From Vermamoeba vermiformis (lineage: Eukaryota > Tubulinea > Echinamoebida), in assembly GCA_045837725.1 (NCBI GenBank), contig JBEWZL010000008.1, positions 124,001-188,000 on the forward strand: a stretch of DNA of 64,000 nt, given 5' to 3'. Position numbers and translations under genes: made by a program. The notes beneath the pieces were generated by a model. It was not told the DNA's origin, did not search any database, and worked only from the letters and a program-made list of their open reading frames with translations. Shown in pieces: positions 23,391-33,700 of this stretch; within the stretch, counting starts at the first letter, position 1; the number at the start of each line of letters is the position of its first letter.

Positions 23391-23676
23391 TTACTCTGAT
23401 CCTCCGCCGCCAAATATCAAAAGTGCTATTATAGTAAGCACTAAGCTAAGTATTGACAGGCCAATTATAAGTGCGTAGTTGTTGGTGGCACACTTAACGC
23501 ACATCTGCGCTTGGTCTGGTTCCCAACAGCAGGTTATCGCTAGTGTAGCCTCGCGCACGTGTTCGGGGCATATACATTTGTTGCATTTGTAGCATCGAAT
23601 GCCTCGCCTGATGAGTGCACGCCTCCATCTGGCACACCAGAATTGTAACTTGAGTTTCTTCTGTATTATTACTCAT
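23391..23676 (-). pseudogene. Small Zn-finger/membrane protein gene with a frame break
   Basis: Start at 23676 (MSNNTEETQVTILVCQMEAC). Further on, in a different frame, it reads RCYKCNKCICPEHV, then a Cys-rich stretch and a C-terminal membrane helix (ALIIGLSILSLVLTIIALLI) with stop at 23391. The paralogue at 28181-28549 has the same order in one frame (C-x4-C-x7-C-x2-C-x4-C-x2-H). One surplus base near 23605-23615 separates the two halves, and no intron fits. This is either an assembly error in a working gene or a recent pseudogene. Confidence 0.55.
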
Positions 23677-23925
23677 CTGTGGTGATTGTTGCGATTAGTT
23701 AATGGATATAAGAGATATTTAATGCGATTTTATTACCCATGGCGGTTGTGTTCCATTCTCTGATTTCTAAAACGCAAAATCGAAAATCGCATCCGTCTTC
23801 CATTTTAAAGGAAACTGCGAGTGAAGGTGAATAAGTAATGCAACAAATAGCCTTCATTCTTGCAAAGCAGTATGCAACTTAAGCAAAGTCGTTGGCTGTA
23901 CCAAGCAGCGAATCTAGGACGGTTC

Positions 23926-24690
23926 TTAAGGTGCATGACCGCTGTTTATATCAAATCGGCTCTCTTCTTGTTCGCCATTCATATTGTTCGGAAATAGCGG
24001 CAGATTTTGAATTAATCGCAGTATGGGCTCGAGATCTCTCATCTCCTCCTCTGTAGCGTTATCTAAATTCTCTACAATATTCCGGTACACTTTTTGCGCT
24101 CTATCTAACGCTCGTGCTTGCTCCACATTGTCATGTAAAATTTCGTAACAGAAAACGGAGTAGTTTAGACAAAGACCGAGTCTGAGCGGATGTAGCAATG
24201 ACAGACTCTCGACGAATTTAAATGCCGTATCATAACCGTTTTGTGACCGTTCAGTTGCATATTTCTTTGCCTCATTTGTTTCAATTTCTGCTATGTATCG
24301 CCAATAATCGCCTTGCATTTTAGAATAAAAAACTTTGGCTTCTGGATCTGGTGCATTTGGTATCAAAATATTTTCTATAATATCAAGGAACGTTTGGATA
24401 TGGTGGCGAATTTCATTTTCTATTTTTTCTCTGTATTTTTGGATGCGCACGATATTTTTCTCGTTATTTTGTGACATTTCTTTAGCCTCTAAAGATGAAA
24501 TAATTCTATGGGAGGCTCTAACGTGCCCTATAATATTTTTGAATGCTACTGATGATAAGTTTCGTTCTTCTGTTGTCAATACTGGATGTTGATGCACAAG
24601 TTGGGTCATAGCTGCGAGCATGTCATCGTATTTTTCAGCTTCTTCGCTTAGATAAGCTGAAAATATCAGATCTTCACGAGATAGTTCCAT
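23926..24690 (-). CDS. 14-3-3 protein (254 aa)
   Basis: Single exon. Typical 14-3-3 start (SREDLIFSAYLSEEAEKYDDM), then ERNLSSVAFKNIIG with the pocket Lys and Arg of helix C. GDYWRYIAEIE carries the Arg-Tyr pair, and LGLCLNYSVFCYEIL carries the pocket Asn. The middle contains a slightly longer helix C-D loop than in animal isoforms. A dimeric phosphoserine/threonine-binding adaptor in the cytosol, judged functional because the four pocket residues are kept. Head to head with the ankyrin/F-box gene, with 117 bp between starts. Confidence 0.93.
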   Translation of the reverse strand: MELSREDLIFSAYLSEEAEKYDDMLAAMTQLVHQHPVLTTEERNLSSVAFKNIIGHVRASHRIISSLEAKEMSQNNEKNIVRIQKYREKIENEIRHHIQTFLDIIENILIPNAPDPEAKVFYSKMQGDYWRYIAEIETNEAKKYATERSQNGYDTAFKFVESLSLLHPLRLGLCLNYSVFCYEILHDNVEQARALDRAQKVYRNIVENLDNATEEEMRDLEPILRLIQNLPLFPNNMNGEQEESRFDINSGHAP

Positions 24691-24807
24691 TGTGGTCTTC
24701 TTCGTTAATTAGTGTCACAATTTCAATTGAACAACGGGACACAAACTCGGTAAGTTGCTCGCAATTGCGTGCATTTAATAAAGTAATTAACATCGGAATT
24801 ATTAGCG

Positions 24808-27806
24808 ATGCAGAAAGAGCAGGCCTCATTGGAAGTGTTGCAAAAGTATTTATTGGATCGGGACTGGAAAGCAGCAGAAACTTTGTTGAGCTCGGATGAC
24901 TTCAAGGATGATCGTAAATACGCTGCGGAATATTTATGTATTTTGTCGATTTATTTAACCACTTTTTAGGCAATTTCTCTTTTGAGGACGTCGAGTTTGG
25001 AACTGTTACTCCATTAGAGCTGCTTATCATTTTCAATCAGCCCGATCTCATCGATCTCTTGTTGCCAAAGACTACTAGTCTGATATTGAGAAACCAAAAG
25101 AAGTTGTAAGAATTTAATTAGAAACCGAATCCAATCTAATTGAAGCAGATCACTTCGCTATTTGATCAAAAAGTACGGCGTTCGCCTGAATGATGTATCA
25201 AAAATCATTTCTAAGATAATTCCGGAGAGCCAAACGAGACGACAATATTACAAGCCCCTTTATGGTTCAGATCTTGCTAATGCAATTATTGAAGGTTATG
25301 CAGAGGTAAATATAACAATAACGTGTAGATAATAGGCTAATAGACGTATTGTCGTATAGATTGTAAAAGAAGAGTTGAAGCCAAATATGCAAGTCGAGAT
25401 AGGAGTTCCTTATTTCTCTCGAACCTATCTACAAATAGCCGCCATTTCTGGCCGTAGTGAAATCTGCAAGATGCTACTTGAGCATCCAAAGTTTGTGGTA
25501 GGCACCTATTATGCGTTACGTTCATATCGTACTGAATGACTCATTAGGATGCTATCGGCGCGTCTGACAAACTAGGCACTGGCACTGCTTTGAACACCGC
25601 GGTGAGACTCGGACATGCGCAGGTCGTGGCGCTGTTGCTAGAGCATAAGGCAGTGGTAGACACTATAAACGATGTTGCACTCGGCACGAACTTGACATAC
25701 TTGGCCCTTGCTGTCAGGCTCTTGCATGTGGATGTAGTGCAGGTGCTGCTCAAGTACGGTGCTGACGCGAACATGTAAGTGAGTTTTTCTTAACCAATGA
25801 TCATTTAATAACTTTTTTGCTTAGTAACACCCCTCGCACGTTATTACAAATAGTGCTAAGCAAGTAAGTTAGAGCCACAAGTCATTTTTTTGTACTCACG
25901 CTTTTGAAGGGAGTCTTGGTTACGTGCTCAATACTTTGCAAGCACGTTTGATGTAGAAAGAATAGCACTGTTGTTGACACAAGCTGGGGCACCTGTCGAT
26001 GGCTTAAATGATGAACAACAAAAACTTCTAGACCAAATTGTGCGGCGTCAAAAAGAGGCCATCGCTACTTCACACGATTCACCACCTGCCGCAGATGGGT
26101 ATCATTTAGACGTTATTCTAGACCACCAAGATATTATGAATATCATTTTCAATAAGTTGTACCTGCGAGAGTTCGCAATATTTATACGAGCCTCGAAGAA
26201 AATTCACCGTGCAGCGGAGCAATGTAACATTTGGAAGAAAAACTTGCGGTGCCATTATAAAGCAAGCAACGGCAAGTCAATCAAAAGTTTCACACCGCAG
26301 ACTATCTGGACACGCGTACAACAGTTGACTCTCGTGATGGATTGGAAAGAATTGGAAGAACTCAATCTCATAACACGGTTTCATCAGCTAAGATACCTCG
26401 ATGCCTCGCCGGCTGCCAAATTATCAGCCAAGCTTTTCCAAGAAATTCTCGCGCAATGCCGTCACTTGCACACGCTCAAAGTATTTGCCATGCCACTAGC
26501 TCTGCCTGACTCCTCTATCTGTTCCACGAGTTTAACACGTCTTGACAGCATGTCAGGGGACGAGAAGGACGAAGATACTGTCAACGTGTTCAAAGCAATG
26601 CCAAACCTCCAACGGCTCAAACTCGACGTTATCAATTGGAAGTTAGAGACGTATTTAAAGGCCATTGAAAGTGTGCAACAATACTGCACGGCATTGAAGG
26701 ACTTACGCGTTACGACGTACAATCTCTCGAATGTCACTGAAAATCTCCTCAAAGGGTTCGCTCATCTTGAAAGTCTAGCATTCGCGTTCAATTCAAATTC
26801 GCTCGAAATTGTGGCACACCATTGTTCGAACTTGACAAAGCTTGTTATACAAGGCAGTAGTGACTGTTCAGACTATCTTAATCGTCCGAACAACGCAGTC
26901 CTCCGATTGACACGTTTGACGTCCTTCACCTTAGAACACATGGGACAGAGTAAGCGATATAAACGTGTTTTATTATTGAATAATTAATGATATCTTGATT
27001 AGTGCCAAATGATGAATTTGTGGCGAAGTTACTAATAAGCAATTCGAAATTGCGAAAGTTGGACGGCAGTCTCATTTCAGCGAACATTTTTGAGAGCCTA
27101 AGTCAATACAACGGCAATCTAACTGTACTTAAACGTAAGTCTAGGGACCTATTATTAACGGCACTAACCGAATTCAGATTATAACCTTATTGTATCTGGA
27201 AATGTTTCGCTGAAGTCGACTCCTCGGGCGTTTTTTGGTCTGAAAAAACTGCACCTTGCCAAGGTAAAAATCAATTTTCTTAACGTATCCATTGTTAATA
27301 ACTGAGTCTTTTAGATAACGCCGCAACATTTTTATATGATTCTCGATGCTTGTCCGCAGCTAGAATACGTTTCGGCAACTTTATCGGATGAAAACACCGC
27401 GGAGGATGCAGAGCCCAGTGAAGTTGATTTCGGTCAAATATTTTCTCGAGCACCGAATTTAAAGGAACTTTCTCTTCGTGCGACTTTTAATCGTTCAAAC
27501 TTTGGGTCAGTAACAATGTCTATATGCATAACTTACCTAATGATTTTTCTTAGCGATCTGGTCATAGCGCCGAATCTTGTCTGCCTCAAATTAGAATTTA
27601 TGGCCCAATTGGACCTCATTAGCGATGCCTTATTGTTGTATTTGGCGCAATGTTGTCCGATGCTTGAACGTTTGAAATTACCGTACAGCATGCTTTTTTC
27701 GCAATGTGAGTTACTTGGGGCATCCTATAATGCACTATCGATTAAATATACGATAACAGGTGTTGCAGTGTATTGGCGCAGATATTTATTATTTAGAAGA
27801 TATTGA
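24808..27806 (+). CDS. Ankyrin/F-box/LRR protein
   Basis: The first exon opens MQKEQASLEVLQKYLLDRDW at 24808. The N-terminal third contains ankyrin-type repeats (TYLQIAAISGRSEICKMLLE, TALNTAVRLGHAQVVALLLE and DVVQVLLKYGADANM). The region around 26120-26240 is an F-box (HQDIMNIIFNKLYLREFAIF). The rest is a leucine-rich repeat array of the AMN1/F-box-LRR kind (YLDASPAAKLSAKLF, LKVFAMPLALP, CSNLTKLVIQ and CPMLERLKLP). At least ten exons. The last junction near 27708-27760 can be read two ways. With the GTGAGT donor and AACAG acceptor the protein ends at 27806; another frame stays open to 27888. A likely SCF substrate adaptor. Confidence 0.8.
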
Positions 27807-28180
27807 ATGCTCGAACTGGAACGATATTCAGCCCTGGATCCGCTCTGAAAGAACAAACGGTGTCAAAACGTATTATAGCTGGGTTTAGCACTTTGTATCA
27901 TACGTCACATTGCCAGCATTTATTGTGCAATTCGAAGAAAATCACGTGGTCCCGAGTTGCGGCAGCTCTAATTCGCTTTTGTCTTTTATTAGTTTAACTC
28001 AGTTCGGAGATGAACTAATATTAATATACGATGTATCCTGGCCTCACTTTTGAAAACGCTGGTGCCGATCCAGGGGGGCAATTAAATTGGATATTTAATC
28101 AAAAAAAAAATAATTAGAAGGGTACACGAAAGAAAAAAGACTATTTACATTTATTATTTACAATCAGTAATATATTAAAA

Positions 28181-28549
28181 TCAACGCGTTAAAAAGAAAA
28201 TTGAGCTGGCTAGTATTGCAAATAAAAAAATAAAGAGCAGGCACAACATCATCGCGCCTAACTCCCTGCAAGCTTCCTTGGGGTCCTTGAGTCTAGTGTC
28301 GCAGCGAGGGCACACAAACATTTGCGGTTTCCCGTAGATCGAGCACTTGATCATGTGGCCAACGCAGATCATGCTCTCGCACGACATGCACTTGCTTGTA
28401 GCTTGGTATTCGCAGCCATCAAAGTTGCAACGATGTATTTTTAAGCTAGTATCGCCATTTGGAGTGGGCGTTGACGTCAAATCTGAGGTTTCCAGTTGGA
28501 CGACTGTTTCAGGCTTAGGAACCGAAGTAGTTCTTCTTAAAGTAGTCAT
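28181..28549 (-). CDS. Small Zn-finger protein with C-terminal membrane helix (122 aa)
   Basis: Single exon from ATG at 28549. A Thr/Pro-rich N-terminus of about 40 residues is followed by a Zn-binding segment (RCNFDGCEYQATSKCMSC, then MICVGHMIKC and a later CPRC). After a charged stretch one membrane helix ends the protein (LCLLFIFLFAILASSIFFL). Paralogous to the broken gene at 23391-23676. The Cys/His spacing resembles B-box or AN1 fingers but fits neither exactly. Probably tail-anchored with a cytosolic finger. Function unknown. Confidence 0.7.
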   Translation of the reverse strand: MTTLRRTTSVPKPETVVQLETSDLTSTPTPNGDTSLKIHRCNFDGCEYQATSKCMSCESMICVGHMIKCSIYGKPQMFVCPRCDTRLKDPKEACRELGAMMLCLLFIFLFAILASSIFFLTR

Positions 28550-28604
28550 TTGCGTGTTGTTCACTGTAGTAATATAGAATAATGATAAGGCAGATATTTA
28601 TATA

Positions 28605-28901
28605 GTGCCACATCGAAAAAGTAAAAACGAAAAAACGAAAAAACAGGACGAGTTGCAGGGCCACAATTTTTTTGCCTTTATTTCGCAATCGAAGTTAGAA
28701 ACCTTGCTAAAACCAGCAACGGTTTTGAAGGTTCAAGCAATAAAGTCAGCAGATTCGGGCGAAAGGACCAGTTCTGTAACCTCGAGTAAGTACGGATGTT
28801 TTTTTTTTTTTTGATCACAAAAAATTGCAGTTCTAGAGCCAGAAAAAACGGAAGTTTTGTTCAACCGGAGCAAAATTTGCATCCATTCATATATATTATA
28901 A
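28605..28901 (+). CDS. Weak candidate small basic protein, start not found
   Basis: A frame opening at an acceptor-like site (TATATAG before 28605) reads PHRKSKNEKTKKQDEL and splices at 28785/28831 (GTAAGT donor, T-run and GCAG acceptor) to end at 28901. There is no ATG in frame; the first codon would be GTG or lie in an unseen upstream exon. Unrecognised. It could be noncoding transcript sequence. Confidence 0.25.
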
Positions 28902-28941
28902 TAATTATTATATTATATTATTAATGGCATATTTATTCAGT

Positions 28942-30440
28942 TTATTTTTCTGTCTTCGTAGCTAAGTTATTGTTGATGACTTGCGACTCAAAATTAGATC
29001 TGCCAGCGGTGAATGTTTTTCTTCGCATTTTGCATCTGTAACGCACTTCATTGACATCTTCAAAACGAATATAGACGCCTTCTTGCGTCTCTTTGCCGTA
29101 ACTCGACGGCTGATCCACTAACTTTTTCAACTCGGCTCCTAACTTCGATTGTTGCATATCCTTAGACTAACAATAGAAATACTATTAATATACATTAATA
29201 GTAAGAATTATTATCGTTAAAGTAGCCTTTCGAAAAATATCTGTGAAAAATTTGATTCACGTGAAAAAATCAAAGATATTTTTAAGGGTTGTGAACGTAC
29301 CGTGAATCGTTTGACCAGCGGAACAACTGTGAATTTTCCGTCGATTAATTTGACTAATTGATCGTACGGCACAAATTTGTTGGTTGTTTTGTCCAAAATG
29401 TCAAACACGATGAAAAAGTCTGGTAACGCGTCATAACCAACACTGTGTTTGCACCACAGCCATTCTCCGAATAGGCAGTACCTTCATATAAACAATTAAT
29501 ACGAGAATTGTAAAGGGGTTGAACGGTGTGACCAGATCCGGCTGTAAAAATTTAACAGCTTGATCCAAAATTGCAAATACGTACTTATTTGTTAAGATAT
29601 TCCATAATACTTCCATATGTTGATAAATATAGTCTCTGTATACGTTATATTGAGGTTTCTCTCCGTTACCAACAATTCCTAAGACGAGATCTTCGATTAG
29701 AATTGTACTTTTTAAAAAGGACTTTTACTGACCAGACCGTTTTTGAATAATAGGCTGCCATTCTTCCTTGAAATGTACTGACACATTGGCTCCTATAAAA
29801 TCGATTATTTTAGCGAAGTGCAGCGGAATTGAATCACGCGTCTCAAAAATTGAGAAAAAAAATGTAAAATAAATTTGTAATATTGTATTATTGTTAGCCC
29901 GATTCAAATCCCCCCCCTGTGCATTTTAGGAATTTTAATTCGAATTTTTAAAAAAGTTGAGGAATTTATTTTGGCGCTCAGTCGACACCCAGCCGCCTGG
30001 TTCTTAGCGGCAGCGATAGCATATATATCCAACTATATTATTGTTGGTATGTCGCTGTTATGGTTGGTCTGGGGTAACGACTACCACGCCCAGAAAACTG
30101 ATAATTATAATTTTTAAATTCGTAATTCACACAAGGGGGGGATTTGAATCGGGCCAACAATAATGTGTAATTGAGTTCTAGTATCTTAAATGGTTAAAAT
30201 TGCAGGAGAATAATTTTAAAATTTAATTAACAAATTTTGGGTCTTTAACGGTTGTAAATCTGGATCTGTCCTGTATTATCACGTACCATCGACTTTTTCT
30301 TGCACAATAACATTAGTAATATTATATGACTTGATCATGGAGTTCATTTGCTCTTCGGTAATAACTTCATCGTCATCCACGACTTCAGATCCAGCCATGT
30401 GCGGTGTGCGAGGAAACTTGAAAAACGGTTGTTCTTCCAT
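28942..30440 (-). CDS. Rnl2-type RNA ligase-like protein
   Basis: Start at 30440 (MEEQPFFKFPRTPH). The nucleotidyl-lysine motif KxDG appears as VQEKVDGANVSVHF; its Gly codon is split by intron 1. Motif III-like LFGEWLWCKHS, then DFFIVFDILDK, motif IV EGVYIRFED and a basic RRKTF near motif V follow in the order of the T4 Rnl2/RNA_ligase family. At about 260 residues it matches a bare adenylyltransferase domain. It would seal nicked or broken RNA using ATP through a lysyl-AMP intermediate. Intron 1 (about 29793-30284) holds a MITE-like element. 300 bp downstream of, and on the same strand as, the YTH gene. Family call firm; the biological substrate is unknown. Confidence 0.8.
29887..30164. mobile_element. 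MITE-like element with 35-bp terminal inverted repeats
   Basis: Near-perfect inverted repeats at 29887-29921 and 30130-30164 (ATTATTGTTRGCCCGATTCA, then AATCC and a C-run) bound about 278 bp without an open frame. A second, imperfect inverted pair sits inside around 29995-30075. The flanks share GT on both sides, too short to prove a target duplication. It lies inside the first intron of the RNA ligase gene. It is likely a non-autonomous DNA transposon remnant; the superfamily cannot be assigned. Confidence 0.7.
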
Positions 30441-30740
30441 TATTAGAATTTAATATGTGGTGATTGTTCTATTGTACAATTTTGATAATTTAATAATATC
30501 GTTTCAACGAACAAATTGATTTTTGTTTTATCAGTCACGTGCTCGATCTGCTTTAATTCGCAGTTCGGTTCGTGCAATGTTACTAGCCTAAAAAATACGA
30601 ATACGTGTTGTATTTATTACATTCTATAGCAATTACATTAATTTGAGATCTGCTGTGGACAGATCCAGCCCCAACAAAATGCGTTATTTAAATACAAGTC
30701 TTATTTAACAATAGTAAATCATTTATTTTAGATTGTTTTA

Positions 30741-33700
30741 CTACGAATTAAATCGCACTTTATCGAGCCACTGATTGAAGTACTCGACGTTAATATTCTT
30801 CGGCAACACTTCCAAGCTCGTGACAGCTGTCAATGGCTTATCAATCTGTTCTAAATATAGACTCATTTCACGCTCAAAGTCATCGTTAATTTCTTCGTCT
30901 TTTCGTGAAAATTCTAACGCTTTGTTGACCGCGTTAAAAATATCCGTTGAAACAGTCTCTGGTAGACTTTGCTGCAGTTCTTTTAAGCACGTGATTACTA
31001 TATTTAGTATATCGACCAATTTTTGCACTTCGAGAGGCTGATTATTGCTATTTTTGGCATTTTTCATTTTTTCTTTTGCCTTGATCCGCTTGACTTGGCT
31101 GACAATATAACCCTGGCACTGTGCCAGCAATGCATTATTTCTGCAAATATTTGCTGATGAATTGTTCCGCAGGTCAGTCCATAGTTCGTGTTCGTAAACC
31201 ACTGAGATTTTTCCGTCGGTTTGTTCTTTGAATAAATTTTCGATTAAAACGCTCAGATCCAGTCTGGTCACGTGATCCAAAAACTTCCTTATTTCTATAA
31301 TAGTATATTTCACTGAATTTTGAGGCTCGATCTCGACTTGTTGTGAAATTTCAGGTTTGTTCTGATTGGTCGTCAATAACTCTCGTTCTTTCAATTTAAA
31401 TTTGTTGATTTCTTTTCCTTTTTTAGACTGGACTGGGCCCTTTTGCGTCTTATTTTCATTTGCAGGCGCTGAACTGATCAAATCGATCTCGGTCCATGGA
31501 TTAGTTCCCGCATTGGGTCTGATCAGTGACTTGACTAACAATTCAATATTCGCTGCATAGACTCCAAAGTACTTGTTCTCAACACTGCAAATTAATCGTT
31601 ATTATTATGTAAATTAATAATGAAATAATTTTTCGTTCGATGAAATTTCGGATGTGGATCGGATCTGACTTACTGATTGAACGTTAGGAATAATAACCGG
31701 CCTTTAATAAGGTCATCCATATTAATGTTATCGAATAGCTCTTTGTTCTTGATAAATCTAGCTTCATATTTGCTCGAGTAAGGTGCAAGCAGATCTGCTC
31801 ATAAAAATTAATTAACGCCCGAACTTAACCTTAATAATAGTAGAACTTACTATTATCCTCGTATGTTTGCCTTAAATGGAAATACCAATCTTTGCACATA
31901 TCTAATCGTTTTTGCGTATCCAGATCTTCGTCTTGAAACGTTTCCAAAGCCTTTTCGACAATTTCGACTTGTTCAGTGAATTGTTTGTTCAATTCTTCGT
32001 GCGTGAATTGACAGCCACGAACTTTCAATAAAAATTCGCGGTCTTTTGAGCCATTAGGCAGCCATACTTCGATGTTTCTAGTCGTCGCGGCTGTTTGAGT
32101 TTAATTTAAGAAATTTCCTTATTTGGAAATAATGGTGTAGTACCTTGTTTTGCATGCACGAGACAGCGGAATAATATGTACCATTTTTTCATTAATTTCT
32201 TTTCCAATTCTTCGATAGAATCTTCTTCGTTTTGGAACTCATCCACATGTTTCTTAAAAAAGGAAATAAAATCAGTATTTAGGAGATAGTTTATATAATA
32301 ATATACTCACACTATCAGTGTCGACTATCATCGCGTCGCGTTTTCTTTTCTCCTTTAACTGACTGATTTTTTCGTGCATTTTGAGCACCATCCTTTGACC
32401 TATTAAAATCAATCAGGACCGTAGTCAATAACAACAATATAAGCACGAATATGTTACCCTTGTTGCCCATGACTTCGATCATATACTTATTGATCGCTTG
32501 CTTCGTCAGAAACACGTTTCTGAAATTGTTTTTGAGCTCGATCCACAACGGATCTTCGTAGTGCACGTGTTCAGTGGCTTGGAATAGCGACTCAATCGAC
32601 TTAGTATCGCCTTCGAGCACTATTTGTAGGAAGTATTCGATGCCCTGCAATAGTATTGCTCCGTTAGTATGACAAATTTCATTGCAAAAATTTCTTGCAG
32701 ATCCGGACTTCTAATAATAATAGAGGGATATGAAAGTATAGAATAGAGTGGCAAAAAGCAAAAAAGATAAGAGCACAACACCTCCGATTCCCAGGTAGTC
32801 TCCTACCCCAGTACTAAGAAGGCCTGAACAAGCTTAACTTCGCTGATCGGACGGGAAGCGGTGCATTCTTGTTAGTGTGGTCGTGCCCGAGACGCCTTGC
32901 AACTCAGAGTTCGGGTCACTACTTGCTACGACCAAAAAACATTCGTGCAACCCCTTCGTCTGATCAGCAAATATTCAAGCATTCAATTTTGTTTTGGATC
33001 CACGTGTCATCGTCAAATTTCGTAAGCACCCAACGGTAAGGCAATAATATATATAATACATACGTAAATAGTATAGTCAGGTCTGATTCCATCGGGATTT
33101 TTTATGCTCTGTGCAAACGGTGAAAATCCAACGAGTTTTTTGACCGGCGATAAAATGACAATGAACATGTCTTGGTCACTGCCCTAAGTGATCATATTAG
33201 TATTATTTAATTATAATATGATATATTACGTACTTGCACGTTCAAATTATACCGTTTAGAGCCCAAATAAGTCGCCATCAAAACTTTGCCTAAATTCGTT
33301 TCAATGTGTTTCAACAACATGGCCCATAACTCCGCTGAACTCATTTGTTCTTCAACTTCATCGTCTAATATAAAAAATGTCTTGTCTTGTTTCAACCTAC
33401 GCAATAAATTAAATAAATAAAATTGAATTAAAAAATTAAGACAAATTTTTTTCGCCGTGGTGGAATTGATAATTCAACAATAAATTTAGTATTATAAGTT
33501 GTTATATGATAGTATTATAATAATTTTATACGTACTTTTCAAGTTCTAATCGTTTCTTAGTATCTTCCTCGTGTTTTTTATCAAATTCTTGATCGATCAG
33601 TGCACACAGTTCTTTACCGACTTGAGCGGAAATTTCCTGGCAATTTCGACTCAAATTGACCGGTGAATTGTTCGTTAATTCGTTCATCAAATGCTTTGTT

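Noticed and set aside
23494-23676. 60-residue reading of the Zn-finger gene in its first frame
   Set aside because: The paralogue shows that the true continuation is in another frame, so the first-frame end is not the natural product.
27807-27888. Alternative longer C-terminus of the ankyrin/F-box/LRR protein
   Set aside because: The frame reads well but no donor/acceptor pair joins it in phase; the shorter end fits the best splice sites.
29887-30164. tRNA gene suggested by GATTCAAATC next to C/G runs
   Set aside because: The segment belongs to the inverted ends of the MITE-like element; no cloverleaf can be drawn.
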